DNA from: Actinomadura luteofluorescens
GTDB taxonomy: Bacteria; Actinomycetota; Actinomycetes; Streptosporangiales; Streptosporangiaceae
DNA length: 64,000 nucleotides
Reading direction: 5' to 3'
Assembly: GCF_013409365.1 (NCBI RefSeq)
Contig: NZ_JACCBA010000001.1
Location: forward strand, 4,898,001 to 4,962,000
The position numbers and the translations under genes were made by a program. Under the pieces are notes generated by a model. The model saw only the letters and a list, made by a program, of their open reading frames with translations, was not told the DNA's origin and did no database searches. This document shows positions 52,371 to 60,815 of the stretch, piece after piece (the first letter of the stretch is position 1; each line of letters begins with the position of its first letter).

Positions 52371-53723
52371 GTGAAGCTCAAGCACGCGCACTTCAAGCAC
52401 AGACCGTCCGGCCGCGCGGCCGGCGCCGCACTGGCCTCCGCCGCGGTCGCCGCCGTCCTGTCGCTCGGCACTCTGGTCGCGGTGTCGGCGCCGTCGTCGG
52501 CCCAGCCCGCGTCCGCGGTCGCCTGCACGTATCCGGCGTGGGCGGAGGGCACCTCGTACAAGGTCGGCGACAAGGTCGTCTACAGCGGCCACGGCTACGA
52601 GGCGATCGTCGCCCACACCGCCTACCCGGGCGCCGGCTGGAATCCCGCGTCCACCGCCACGCTGTGGCGCGAGCTGGGCACCTGCGACACGTCCGAGCCG
52701 CCCACCACCCCGCCGACGACGCCGCCCACCACGGACCCGCCGACCACCCCGCCGCCGGGCGGGGACGAGACCTGCGCGGTGAAGTCGAAGCCCGCGGGCA
52801 AGATCCTCCAGGGCTACTGGGAGAACTGGGACGGCTCGTCCAACGGGGTCCACCCGCCGTTCGGCTGGACGCCGATCGACAACCCCGTGATCAAGCAGCA
52901 CGGCTACAACGTGATCAACGCGGCGTTCCCCGTCATCCGCTCGGACGGCACCGTCCTGTGGGAGGACGGCATGGACGCGACGGTCAAGGTCTCCACCCCC
53001 GCCCAGATGTGCGCGGCGAAGGCGGCGGGCGCGACCATCCTGATGTCGATCGGCGGCGCCGCCGCGGGCATCGACCTCAGCTCCAGCACCGTCGCCGACC
53101 GGTTCGTCCAGACGGTCGTGCCGATCCTGAAGCGGTACAACTTCGACGGGATCGACATCGACATCGAGACGGGCCTGTCGGGCAGCGGGAACATCAACCA
53201 GCTGTCGGCGTCGCAGTCCAACCTGATCCGCATCATCGACGGCGTCCTCGGCCAGATGCCGTCCGGCTTCGGGCTCACGATGGCGCCCGAGACCGCGTAC
53301 GTGACCGGCGGCAGCGTCACCTACGGCTCCATCTGGGGCGCCTACCTGCCGATCGTCAAGAAGTACGCGGACAACGGCCGGCTGTGGTGGCTGAACATGC
53401 AGTACTACAACGGCAGCATGTACGGCTGCTCGGGCGACTCCTACTCCGCCGGGACGGTCGAGGGCTTCGTGAAGCAGACCGAGTGCCTGAACAACGGCCT
53501 GACCGTCCAGGGCACCACCATCAAGGTCCCCTACGACAAGCAGGCCCCGGGGCTTCCCGCGCAGCCGGGCGCGGGCGGCGGCTACATGTCGCCGGGCCTC
53601 GTCGGCCAGGCGTGGAACCACTTCAACGGCCAGTTGAAGGGCCTGATGACCTGGTCCATCAACTGGGACGGGTCGAAGAGCTGGACGTTCGGCGACAACG
53701 CCCGCGGCCTCCAGGGCCGCTGA
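52371..53723 (+). CDS. Secreted chitinase, GH18 with CBM5/12
   Basis: 450-residue extracellular chitinase. An N-terminal signal peptide ends near ASA (about residue 49), followed by a CBM5/12 chitin-binding module (about 52-105; YPAWAEGTSYKVGDKVVYSGHGYEAIVAH), a Pro/Thr linker (107-130) and a GH18 barrel (about 142-450). The catalytic motif DGIDIDIE is at 259-266, with the acid Glu last. GAGGAG before GTG 52371 fixes the start. It ends just before a bidirectional terminator shared with purC. Confidence 0.95.
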   Translation: MKLKHAHFKHRPSGRAAGAALASAAVAAVLSLGTLVAVSAPSSAQPASAVACTYPAWAEGTSYKVGDKVVYSGHGYEAIVAHTAYPGAGWNPASTATLWRELGTCDTSEPPTTPPTTPPTTDPPTTPPPGGDETCAVKSKPAGKILQGYWENWDGSSNGVHPPFGWTPIDNPVIKQHGYNVINAAFPVIRSDGTVLWEDGMDATVKVSTPAQMCAAKAAGATILMSIGGAAAGIDLSSSTVADRFVQTVVPILKRYNFDGIDIDIETGLSGSGNINQLSASQSNLIRIIDGVLGQMPSGFGLTMAPETAYVTGGSVTYGSIWGAYLPIVKKYADNGRLWWLNMQYYNGSMYGCSGDSYSAGTVEGFVKQTECLNNGLTVQGTTIKVPYDKQAPGLPAQPGAGGGYMSPGLVGQAWNHFNGQLKGLMTWSINWDGSKSWTFGDNARGLQGR

Positions 53724-53728
53724 CGAGG

Positions 53729-53761
53729 GGGCGGGCCCGGCGGCGCCCGCCGGGCCCGCCC
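53729..53761. terminator. Bidirectional stem-loop between chitinase and purC genes
   Basis: GGGCGGGCCCGGCGG (53729-53743) and CCGCCGGGCCCGCCC (53747-53761) are perfect 15-bp inverted repeats with a 3-nt loop, placed between convergent genes. It would terminate transcripts from both sides. Confidence 0.8.
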
Positions 53762-53771
53762 TCCCCCGTCC

Positions 53772-54605
53772 TCAGGAGGTCCAGGGGGTGCCGGTCAGGC
53801 GTTCGTAGACCTCGGTGTAGCGGGCGCGGGTGGCCTCCACGACCTCGTCGGGGATGGCGGGGCCGGGCGGGGTGCGGTCCCAGTCGAGCGTGCTGCTCCA
53901 GTCGCGCACGAACTGCTTGTCGAGGGAGTGCTGCGGGCGGCCGGGCACCCACTGGTCGGCGGGCCAGAAGCGGGACGAGTCGGGCGTGAGCACCTCGTCG
54001 CCGAGGACGAGGGTGCCGTCGGCGGCGCGCCCGAACTCCAGCTTGGTGTCGGCGATGATGATGCCGCGCTCGGCGGCGAGGGCCGCGCCGCGCTTGTAGA
54101 TCTCCAGGGTGACGTCCTTGAGGCGCGCGGCGGTGTCGTCGCCGATCTCGCGGACCACGTCGTCGTAGGTGATGAACTCGTCGTGGCCCTCGGTGGCCTT
54201 GGTGGTCGGGGTGAAGATCGGCTCCGGCAGCCGGGACGCCTCGACCAGGCCGTCCGGCAGGGGGACGCCCGAGACCGTGCCGGACTTCTGGTACTCCTTC
54301 AGGCCGAGCCCGGCGAGGTGCCCGCGCGCGATCCACTCGACGGGCAGCATGGTGAGGCGGCGGCAGCGGATGGCGCGCCCGGCCCACTCCCGCGGCACGT
54401 CGGTGGCCGACACGACGTGGTTCGGGATGATGTCGGCGAGCCGCTCGAACCACCAGAGGGACAGCTGCGTGAGGATCTTCCCCTTGTCGGGGATCGGGGT
54501 CGGCAGGACGACGTCGTAGACGCTCACCCGGTCGGACGCGACGAGGATCAGTTCGTCGCCGTCCGCGTAGACGTCCCTGACCTTGCCCGAGTGGACCAAC
54601 TCCAT
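53772..54605 (-). CDS. purC: Phosphoribosylaminoimidazole-succinocarboxamide synthase (SAICAR synthetase)
   Basis: 277-residue purine biosynthesis enzyme that joins CAIR and aspartate using ATP. Motifs: SGKVRDVYADGDELILVASDRVSVYDVVLP (ATP/CAIR binding), RRLTMLPVEWIARGHLAG, FTPTTKATEGHDE, IIIADTKLEFG and LGDEVLTPDSSRFWPA. It stands apart from other purine genes here. ATG 54605 has GGGGAG upstream; ATG 54617 is an alternative. Confidence 0.95.
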   Translation of the reverse strand: MELVHSGKVRDVYADGDELILVASDRVSVYDVVLPTPIPDKGKILTQLSLWWFERLADIIPNHVVSATDVPREWAGRAIRCRRLTMLPVEWIARGHLAGLGLKEYQKSGTVSGVPLPDGLVEASRLPEPIFTPTTKATEGHDEFITYDDVVREIGDDTAARLKDVTLEIYKRGAALAAERGIIIADTKLEFGRAADGTLVLGDEVLTPDSSRFWPADQWVPGRPQHSLDKQFVRDWSSTLDWDRTPPGPAIPDEVVEATRARYTEVYERLTGTPWTS

Positions 54606-54799
54606 GACGCTCCCCATCCAGCCGCCGTGCCGGTAAAAGTCTTCCACAGCGCCGCCCCGCGACCTGCGGCGGCTCCGGCCCGCCGTGCCGGGCCCCGCCG
54701 CCCCGCGCGCCAATTCACCTTCAAGTAACACAAGCCAGGACGTATGGGGCAGCGGTCTCCGGGTACGGCGGCCGTGAACCCGTACAGGGAGATGTGCTT

Positions 54800-55159
54800 A
54801 TGAAGGACCGCGTATCGCCCGAGGTGGAGCTGGCGTGGGAGGACTTCCACCGGCTCGTGAACATGACCTCCGACGAACTGCGCACCTGGTTGCTCACGGA
54901 CGCGTCCGGCGAGGCGGCGTTCCCGGCCGACGGCCCCGGCCCCGGGGTGTCCGAGCTGGGAGCCCGCGTGGTGGACGTGCTGCGCAAGCGGAAGGTCGAC
55001 CTGACCGAAAGCGACGGGGAGGTGATGCAGGAGGTCGTCGGCTACGTGGAGGACCGCCTGGAGCACCGGCCGCCGAACGCGGAACGGGACGAGGAGTGGC
55101 GCCACGCGCTGATGAGCGTGGGGCACGACCCGCTGCGTCCCGGACCGTCCAGCGCCTAG
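54800..55159 (+). CDS. DUF3140 family protein
   Basis: 119 residues. [22 protein letters not shown] and [31 protein letters not shown] match the small DUF3140 family, thought to bind nucleic acid but uncharacterised. AGGGAG precedes the ATG; a GTG two codons earlier is possible. The next small gene follows by 11 nt. Confidence 0.85.
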   Translation: MKDRVSPEVELAWEDFHRLVNMTSDELRTWLLTDASGEAAFPADGPGPGVSELGARVVDVLRKRKVDLTESDGEVMQEVVGYVEDRLEHRPPNAERDEEWRHALMSVGHDPLRPGPSSA

Positions 55160-55170
55160 GAGGCGAGAGC

Positions 55171-55362
55171 ATGCCGAACCCGCAGCAGCCCGAGATCCGG
55201 CGGTCCGGGAAGACCGCGGTGACGGACGAGCCCGCGCCCGAGGCCACCGACCCGAAGTCGACGAGGGCCAAGGGCCACGCGCACGGCACCGACAAGGGGA
55301 ACAGGGGCGGCGGCAAGGGCGGCGGCACACCGCCGGCACAGAAGCCGCCGCACCCCGCCTAA
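55171..55362 (+). CDS. Small disordered Pro/Gly/Lys-rich protein
   Basis: 63 residues, low complexity ([37 protein letters not shown]), with no fold. TAGGAGG before the ATG supports translation. Co-transcribed with the DUF3140 gene; similar short basic Gly-rich proteins follow DUF3140 genes in other actinomycetes, as far as I recall. Function unknown. Confidence 0.6.
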   Translation: MPNPQQPEIRRSGKTAVTDEPAPEATDPKSTRAKGHAHGTDKGNRGGGKGGGTPPAQKPPHPA

Positions 55363-55415
55363 CAGCAGGTCGGAGGCCGTCCCGGAGAGAGTCCGGGGCG
55401 GCCTCCCGTCTGCTG
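55363..55415 (+). terminator. Stem-loop terminator after the DUF3140 operon
   Basis: CAGCAG (55363) pairs with CTGCTG (55410-55415), and GGAGGCCG (55372-55379) with CGGCCTCC (55399-55406), forming a long interrupted stem directly after the stop codon. Confidence 0.7.
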
Positions 55416-55487
55416 CTGCGCGGGCCGGTTCCGTCCGGCCGGGGCGTGCGGTCGATTGACAACGGAAGAGGGAGGGGTGGTACGAGG

Positions 55488-56258
55488 GTGTTCGAGTTGT
55501 CCCCCGGGCAGGGTTGGGTGGAGATCGGCGAGCTGCTGCTCGCCATGGTGCTGTCGGCCGCGATCGGTCTGGAACGAGGGCTGCGCAACAAGAGCGCGGG
55601 GCTGCGCACGCACACCCTCGTCGGCGTCGGCGCGGCCCTGTTCATGCTGGTGAGCAAGTACGGGTTCGAGAACGTCCCCGGGAACGTGTCGCTGGACCCC
55701 TCCCGGGTCGCGGCGCAGATCGTGTCCGGCATCGGCTTCATCGGCGGCGGGCTGATCTTCGTCCGCCGGGACGCGGTGCGCGGCCTCACGACCGCCGCCG
55801 TCGTGTGGGTGACCGCGGCCGTCGGCATGGCGGCCGGCGGCGGGCTGCCGGTCCTCGCGGTGGCGGTCACCGCGATCCACTTCCTCGTCGTCTACGGGCT
55901 GAGCGGGCTGACGAAGAGGCTGCCGCTGGAGCGGTACCGCCGGGCCGGGGTCGCGCGGATGCGGATCGTCTACCGGGACGGGCACGGCGTGCTGCGGCAG
56001 GTCCTGATGGAGTCCACGCGGCGCGACTTCGTGATCCTGGAGGTCGACGTCGACCGCGACCACCTGCCGGACGACTCCGACCGCGGCCGGGACGAACGCC
56101 GCGACCGGCGCGAACCCGACCGGCGCCGGCCGGGCAACGCCGTGGTGTCGCTCACGCTGGAGGGAACGGGCTCGGTCCCGGACCTCGCCGCGGTCCTGAG
56201 CGAACTGGACGACGTCGTCGGCGTCACGGTCGGGGCCGACCGGGACGACAGCGAGTGA
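55488..56258 (+). CDS. MgtC/SapB family membrane protein
   Basis: 256-residue membrane protein. [39 protein letters not shown] and [39 protein letters not shown] are the MgtC signature helices. The C-terminal cytoplasmic part is extended and contains an Asp/Arg-rich stretch ([20 protein letters not shown]), then an ACT-like end. A TTGACA at 55456 may belong to its promoter. GTG 55488 is the chosen start. Confidence 0.9.
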   Translation: MFELSPGQGWVEIGELLLAMVLSAAIGLERGLRNKSAGLRTHTLVGVGAALFMLVSKYGFENVPGNVSLDPSRVAAQIVSGIGFIGGGLIFVRRDAVRGLTTAAVVWVTAAVGMAAGGGLPVLAVAVTAIHFLVVYGLSGLTKRLPLERYRRAGVARMRIVYRDGHGVLRQVLMESTRRDFVILEVDVDRDHLPDDSDRGRDERRDRREPDRRRPGNAVVSLTLEGTGSVPDLAAVLSELDDVVGVTVGADRDDSE

Positions 56259-56280
56259 GGGGCCGGGAGCCCCGGGCGGG

Positions 56281-56469
56281 TCAGGGGACCTCGGTCTGCG
56301 GGCTGTAGCCGTCGTCCTCCCCGCCCGGGGTCTCGGCCTCGGCGATCGGCGGGTCGGTGGGGCCGGGCGTGTGCTCGGCGCCCACGTCGGCGTCGTCCTC
56401 CTGCGGCGCCCCGGCCTCGGCGCGCCGGTCGGCGAGCGGCTTGTCCTCATCGTTCCTGCGGTCGGTCAT
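56281..56469 (-). CDS. Small acidic disordered protein
   Basis: 62 residues rich in Asp, Glu and Pro (NDEDKPLADRRAEAGAPQED). AGGAGGG before the ATG supports translation. It lies 52 nt downstream of the hemerythrin gene on the same strand. No family known. Confidence 0.55.
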   Translation of the reverse strand: MTDRRNDEDKPLADRRAEAGAPQEDDADVGAEHTPGPTDPPIAEAETPGGEDDGYSPQTEVP

Positions 56470-56521
56470 CGCACCCTCCTCAGGGAAGGGACGGCCCGGC
56501 GGGCCGCCCGGGTCGCGCGGG

Positions 56522-57076
56522 TCAGCCGCGGGCCTTGCCGATGGCGTCGCGGACGCGGTCGGCGACGGCCGCCATCGGGCCGAGCGCGAGGTTCTTGGTG
56601 GGCGACTCCGTCCCCTGGTGGGGATGGGTCGGGGCGACCGCCTCGGCGAGCTTGACGGCCGCGGCCATGCCGCGCATCTGCTCGGGCGTGGCCTCGCGGG
56701 CGATGCGCGGGAACTCCTCCTTCTCCTCGTGCGAGGCGTGCGCGTCGAGGTCGCGGTGGAACCTGGCGAACGTCTCCTCGAACTCGACGGACTCGGGGTC
56801 CATCTTCTCCAGGTCCGACAGGACGCCCTTGGCCTTGTTCTCCTCCTCCAGCCGCTCGTCCACCACCCGGGAGCCGTCGCCGGCGCGCCGGGCGAACGGG
56901 TGGACGACCTCCTCTTCGGCGGTCTCGTGCACGGCGAGAAGCCTGCGCAGCCGGTCGAAGGCGTCCTTGCGCACCTTGCCGTGGTTCTTCTCCACGGTCG
57001 TGGCGAGGTGGCGGATCTCCTCGTGCTGCGCGAGCAGCAGATCGACGACGTTCTCCTTCGTGGCCTGGTCGGCCAT
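56522..57076 (-). CDS. Hemerythrin-domain protein
   Basis: 184 residues. The HHE motifs are VVDLLLAQHEEIRHLATTV, AVHETAEEEVVHPFAR and FHRDLDAHASHEEKEEFPRI, with His and Glu ligands for a diiron site. Such proteins bind O2 or NO or sense oxidants. The C-terminal tail is loop-rich. GGGAGG before ATG 57076 fixes the start. It is divergent from the LAL regulator gene. Confidence 0.92.
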   Translation of the reverse strand: MADQATKENVVDLLLAQHEEIRHLATTVEKNHGKVRKDAFDRLRRLLAVHETAEEEVVHPFARRAGDGSRVVDERLEEENKAKGVLSDLEKMDPESVEFEETFARFHRDLDAHASHEEKEEFPRIAREATPEQMRGMAAAVKLAEAVAPTHPHQGTESPTKNLALGPMAAVADRVRDAIGKARG

Positions 57077-57183
57077 GTCCAACCTCCCGTGAGTGTTCGT
57101 CTTCTCGGGCTCGATTCGTGGCGATACCCGAGGTGAGGGCTTCAACCATCCGGGCGGCGCGGCGGGCTGAGTAGGGTGAGCGC

Positions 57184-59895
57184 ATGCTGTTGGGGCGGGA
57201 CGGGGAACTGGCCGCGATCGACGGACTCCTCGACCGGGCCCGCGCCGGGCGCAGCGGGACCCTCGTGCTGCGCGGCGAGGCCGGGATCGGGAAGTCCGCC
57301 CTCCTCGACCACGCCGCCGGCGCCGCGGACGGCATGCGCGTCCTGCGCGGGACGGGCGTCGAGACCGAGAGCGGCATGCCGTACGCGGGCCTGCACCTGC
57401 TGCTCGGCCGCCACCTCGACCGGATCGGCGGCCTGCCGTACGCGCAGGCCGAGGCGCTGCGAGCGGCCCTCAACATGGGCGGCCCGGAGGCTGAGAGCGA
57501 CCGGTTCCTCGTGGGGCTCGCGGTGCTGACCCTGCTGGCCGACCTGGCGGAGGAGCGGCCGCTGCTCTGCCTGGTCGACGACGCGCACTGGATGGACGGC
57601 GCGTCCGCGGAGGCGCTGCTGTTCGCCGCCCGCCGCCTCGACGCCGAACCCATCGCGGTCGTGTTCGCGGCACGCGACGCGGTCGGGCCGGAATGCGCCG
57701 CCCCCGAGTTCGTCGCGCAGGGGCTGCCAGAGCTGTACCTGCGCGGCCTCGACGGGGACGCGGCGGCCGCGCTGCTGGCCGACCGGGCCCCGGGCCTGCC
57801 CGGCCACGTCCGGCGGGAGATCCTCGCCGGGGCGATGGGCAACCCGCTCGCGCTGCTCGAACTGCCGGGCCGGGGCGGGCACGGGTCGGCCTACGAGCGG
57901 ATCCTGCGGTCGTTCGCCGAGCGGATCGCCGCGCTGCCGGAGCCGGCGCGCAGGCTCGTCCTGCTGGTCGGCGTCGACGACCTCGGCGACGCCGGGGTGG
58001 TGGTGAAGGCGGCGGGCCGGTCCGGCGCCGCCGCCTCCATCGACGACCTGGAGCCCGCCGAGCGCGCGGGTCTGCTGCGCACCACGTCCGACGGGCGGCT
58101 GGAGGTGCGGCACCCGCTGATCCGCACCGCCGCCGTGCGGGAGGCGACGCTCGGCCTGCGCCTGGCCGCCCACAGGGCGCTGGCGGAGGCGTACCTGGAG
58201 CGCGGCGACGTCTGCCACCACGCCTGGCACCTCGCCCGCTCGGTGACGGAACCGGACGAGCACGTCGCGGCCGTGCTGGAGAGGACCGCCGAGACCGAGC
58301 GGAACGCGGGCGGCAACGCGGCCGTCGCCGCCATGTACGAGGCCGCCGCCGATCTCACCCCGGACCAGGCCGAGCGCGGCCGGCGGCTGGCCGCGGCGGC
58401 GCGGGCGTCGGCCGACGCGGGGCTGCCCGAGCGCGCGGTCGAGCTGGCGGCGCGGGCGGAGGCCGACCTGCCGGACCCGCTGGCGCGGGCGGAGCTGACG
58501 CTGATCCGGGCGTCGCTCGCCGACGAGCAGGACCGGGCGGGGGACGCCCACCGGCTGTTCGCCGAGACGGCGGCGTCGGTCACCCGGCTCGATCCCCGCA
58601 CGTCCGGCTACCTGTACTTCCAGGCCGCGGCCGCCGCCGCCAACGCCGGGGACTTCGCCGCGATGGACGGCATCGCCGCCGAGGGCGTGCGCCTCGGCGT
58701 CCCGAACGCGCCGCACCTGCGGGCGCTGAGCCGGGTGTTCGCCGGGCAGAACCCGCTCGCGGACGCCGATCCGGCGGACGGCGTGGCGGCGCTGCGCGAG
58801 CTGATGGACGCGATGGGCGCTTGCTACGCGCCGCGCGACCGGATCCGCGCGGGCATGTGGCATCTCATGATCGGCGACGTGCGGGGCGCGGCCGAGGTCG
58901 CGGCCGACCTGGAGCGGCGCTTCCGCGACCGGGGCGCGATCGGGCTGCTCGCGCCCGTCCTGATGCTCCGGACCCGGACCGACCTGATGCTCGGCAGGTT
59001 CCGCGACGCGCTGACCGGCGCGACGGAGGGCGCGCGGATCGCCACCGACACCGGCCAGCACCGCATCCGCGTCTACCTCGACACCAGCCTGGGCCAGCTC
59101 GCCGCGATCCAGGGCGACGAGGAGCGCTGCCTGGAGCTGACAGAGGAGGCGCTGTCACGCGGCCTCCCGCCGAGCAACGTGCACGCCGCCGCCGCGCGCA
59201 GCCTGCTCGACCTCGGGCTCGGCCGGTACGAGGCGGCTCTGGAACGTCTCGCCGACGTCGTAGCCGGGCCCACCCGGCAAGGCGCCATCGCCGCTCTGCC
59301 CGACATGGTCGAAGCGGCCGTCAGAGCCGGTGTCCCAGAGCGCGCGCGGGACGCCGCTGTCTGGCACGCCGATTGGGCCGCGCAGACTCAGCAGCCCTGG
59401 GCGCAGGCCGTCGCGGCACGCTGCGCGGCCCTCCTGGCCACGGACGACCCAGACCCGCTGTACTCGAAGGCCCTCGATCTGCACCGCGAGGGAGGGACGC
59501 CGTTCGAGCAGGCGCGCACCGAGCTGCTGTACGGGGAGTTCCTGCGGAGGTCACGCCGCAGGAACGACGCACGAGCGCGGCTGCATGCGGCACTGGAGGC
59601 GTTCGAGCGGCTCGGCGCCGCACCCTGGACGGAACGCGCACGGACGGAACTGCGCGCCGCCGGGGAGAGCCTCACCGGCGGCCGCGACGACCCAACCGCC
59701 CGGGACGACCTCGCCGCCCGGCTCACCCCGCAGGAACTCCAGGTCACCCGGCTGGCGGCGACGGGCCTGAGCAACCGGGAGATCGGCGCCCAGCTGTTCC
59801 TCAGTCCCCGGACCGTCGGCTACCACCTCTACAAGGCCTACCCCAAGCTCGGCGTCACCACGAGAGCGGCCCTGGCCCGCCTCGACCTGGGTTAG
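57184..59895 (+). CDS. LAL-type (large ATP-binding) LuxR regulator
   Basis: 903-residue regulator. The AAA/NTPase domain starts at LLGRDGELAAIDGLL with Walker A LRGEAGIGKSALL and Walker B LLCLVDDAHWMDG. Tetratricopeptide-like repeats fill the centre (about 330-800), and the C-terminal LuxR HTH is LTPQELQVTRLAATGLSNREIGAQL and SPRTVGYHLYKAYPKL. LAL regulators respond to small signals and control catabolic or secondary-metabolite genes. The downstream mini-repeat and convergent NAT gene follow. Confidence 0.93.
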   Translation: MLLGRDGELAAIDGLLDRARAGRSGTLVLRGEAGIGKSALLDHAAGAADGMRVLRGTGVETESGMPYAGLHLLLGRHLDRIGGLPYAQAEALRAALNMGGPEAESDRFLVGLAVLTLLADLAEERPLLCLVDDAHWMDGASAEALLFAARRLDAEPIAVVFAARDAVGPECAAPEFVAQGLPELYLRGLDGDAAAALLADRAPGLPGHVRREILAGAMGNPLALLELPGRGGHGSAYERILRSFAERIAALPEPARRLVLLVGVDDLGDAGVVVKAAGRSGAAASIDDLEPAERAGLLRTTSDGRLEVRHPLIRTAAVREATLGLRLAAHRALAEAYLERGDVCHHAWHLARSVTEPDEHVAAVLERTAETERNAGGNAAVAAMYEAAADLTPDQAERGRRLAAAARASADAGLPERAVELAARAEADLPDPLARAELTLIRASLADEQDRAGDAHRLFAETAASVTRLDPRTSGYLYFQAAAAAANAGDFAAMDGIAAEGVRLGVPNAPHLRALSRVFAGQNPLADADPADGVAALRELMDAMGACYAPRDRIRAGMWHLMIGDVRGAAEVAADLERRFRDRGAIGLLAPVLMLRTRTDLMLGRFRDALTGATEGARIATDTGQHRIRVYLDTSLGQLAAIQGDEERCLELTEEALSRGLPPSNVHAAAARSLLDLGLGRYEAALERLADVVAGPTRQGAIAALPDMVEAAVRAGVPERARDAAVWHADWAAQTQQPWAQAVAARCAALLATDDPDPLYSKALDLHREGGTPFEQARTELLYGEFLRRSRRRNDARARLHAALEAFERLGAAPWTERARTELRAAGESLTGGRDDPTARDDLAARLTPQELQVTRLAATGLSNREIGAQLFLSPRTVGYHLYKAYPKLGVTTRAALARLDLG

Positions 59896-59939
59896 TCCGT
59901 GTTTTCACCAGTCCCGGCCTAGGCCGCTTCGAGACAGGC
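59896..59939 (+). repeat. Dispersed intergenic repeat, copy C (mini form without cassette)
   Basis: CCGTGTTTTCACCAGTCCCG then GCCTAGGCCGCTTCGAGACAGGCC aligns with the two ends of copies A and B read in the same gene-relative direction, with the 126-nt internal cassette missing; the junction is GGCCTAGGCC. It fills the whole gap between the LAL stop codon and the convergent NAT stop codon. Confidence 0.75.
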
Positions 59940-60815
59940 CTAGTTCCTCGCGCGCACGAACTCAACGAGCCGATCGGGGTCCTCCCCTTCCAGGACGATT
60001 CCGAAGTCCTCGGCCAGCGTTCCCGGTACGTCTTCGGGGGCGAGGGTGCGGGACTCGGCGGTTCCGTCCGGGCGGGTGACGGTCAGCTTCGTCCCGTCCA
60101 GGACGCGGAGCGCGTCGGACGAGAACTTCTGCACGAAGGGGCGGGTCGTGAACGGCGAACGCGCGCTGGTCGACACGTAGTAGCTGCCCACCTCGAAGTC
60201 GATGCGGAACACCTCGTTCAGCACGAACGTGTGCCGCTGGACCCAGCCGCCCGGGCCGCGCTGGTGCATCTCCCACTCCGCCGTGTGCGGGGTCCAGGTG
60301 GTGACGGTGCGGCCTCGCCGGAGCCGGAAGCCCCAGCCGTCCTGGACGGCCTCCTCACCGTCCACGAGCCGCAGCGGCTCCAGCGGGCCGGCGCCGAACC
60401 CGACGTCGCACAGCCACGCCGGCTCGTCCCGCGACGCGTCCGGCGGGCGGACGTGCAGCAGCGCGTGCGTGGCGGGCAGGATCTTCGCCGACCCCAGCGT
60501 CACCCGCCCCGCCACCGCCGCGACCTCGTACCCGAGCCGCTCCAGCACCGCCGCGAACAGCCGGTTGTGCTCGAAGCAGTAGCCGCCGCGCGGACGCCCG
60601 ACCAGCTTCGCCTGGACGGCGTCCAGCGACAGCTCGATCGGCCGCCCGAGCATGATCTCCAGGTTCTCGAACGGGATGGACGTGACGTGCGCGCGGTGCA
60701 GGGCCCGCAGGGTCGCGGCGGTCGGTGCCAGGCCGCCGTCGTGGCCGACGCGCTTCAGGTAGGCGGGCAGGTCGAGCAGCTCGCCCTGCCATCCGTGGCC
60801 GTGGTCCTCGCTCAT
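59940..60815 (-). CDS. nat: Arylamine N-acetyltransferase
   Basis: 291-residue acetyl-CoA:arylamine acetyltransferase. The catalytic triad is Cys80 (RGGYCFEHN), His117 (ATHALLHV) and Asp137 (CDVGFGAGP). N-terminal IPFENLEIMLGRPIELSLD is a family signature. NATs inactivate aromatic amines or build amide bonds in secondary metabolism. Its ATG overlaps the stop of the upstream SARP-type gene (ATGA), so it is translated together with it. Confidence 0.95.
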   Translation of the reverse strand: MSEDHGHGWQGELLDLPAYLKRVGHDGGLAPTAATLRALHRAHVTSIPFENLEIMLGRPIELSLDAVQAKLVGRPRGGYCFEHNRLFAAVLERLGYEVAAVAGRVTLGSAKILPATHALLHVRPPDASRDEPAWLCDVGFGAGPLEPLRLVDGEEAVQDGWGFRLRRGRTVTTWTPHTAEWEMHQRGPGGWVQRHTFVLNEVFRIDFEVGSYYVSTSARSPFTTRPFVQKFSSDALRVLDGTKLTVTRPDGTAESRTLAPEDVPGTLAEDFGIVLEGEDPDRLVEFVRARN

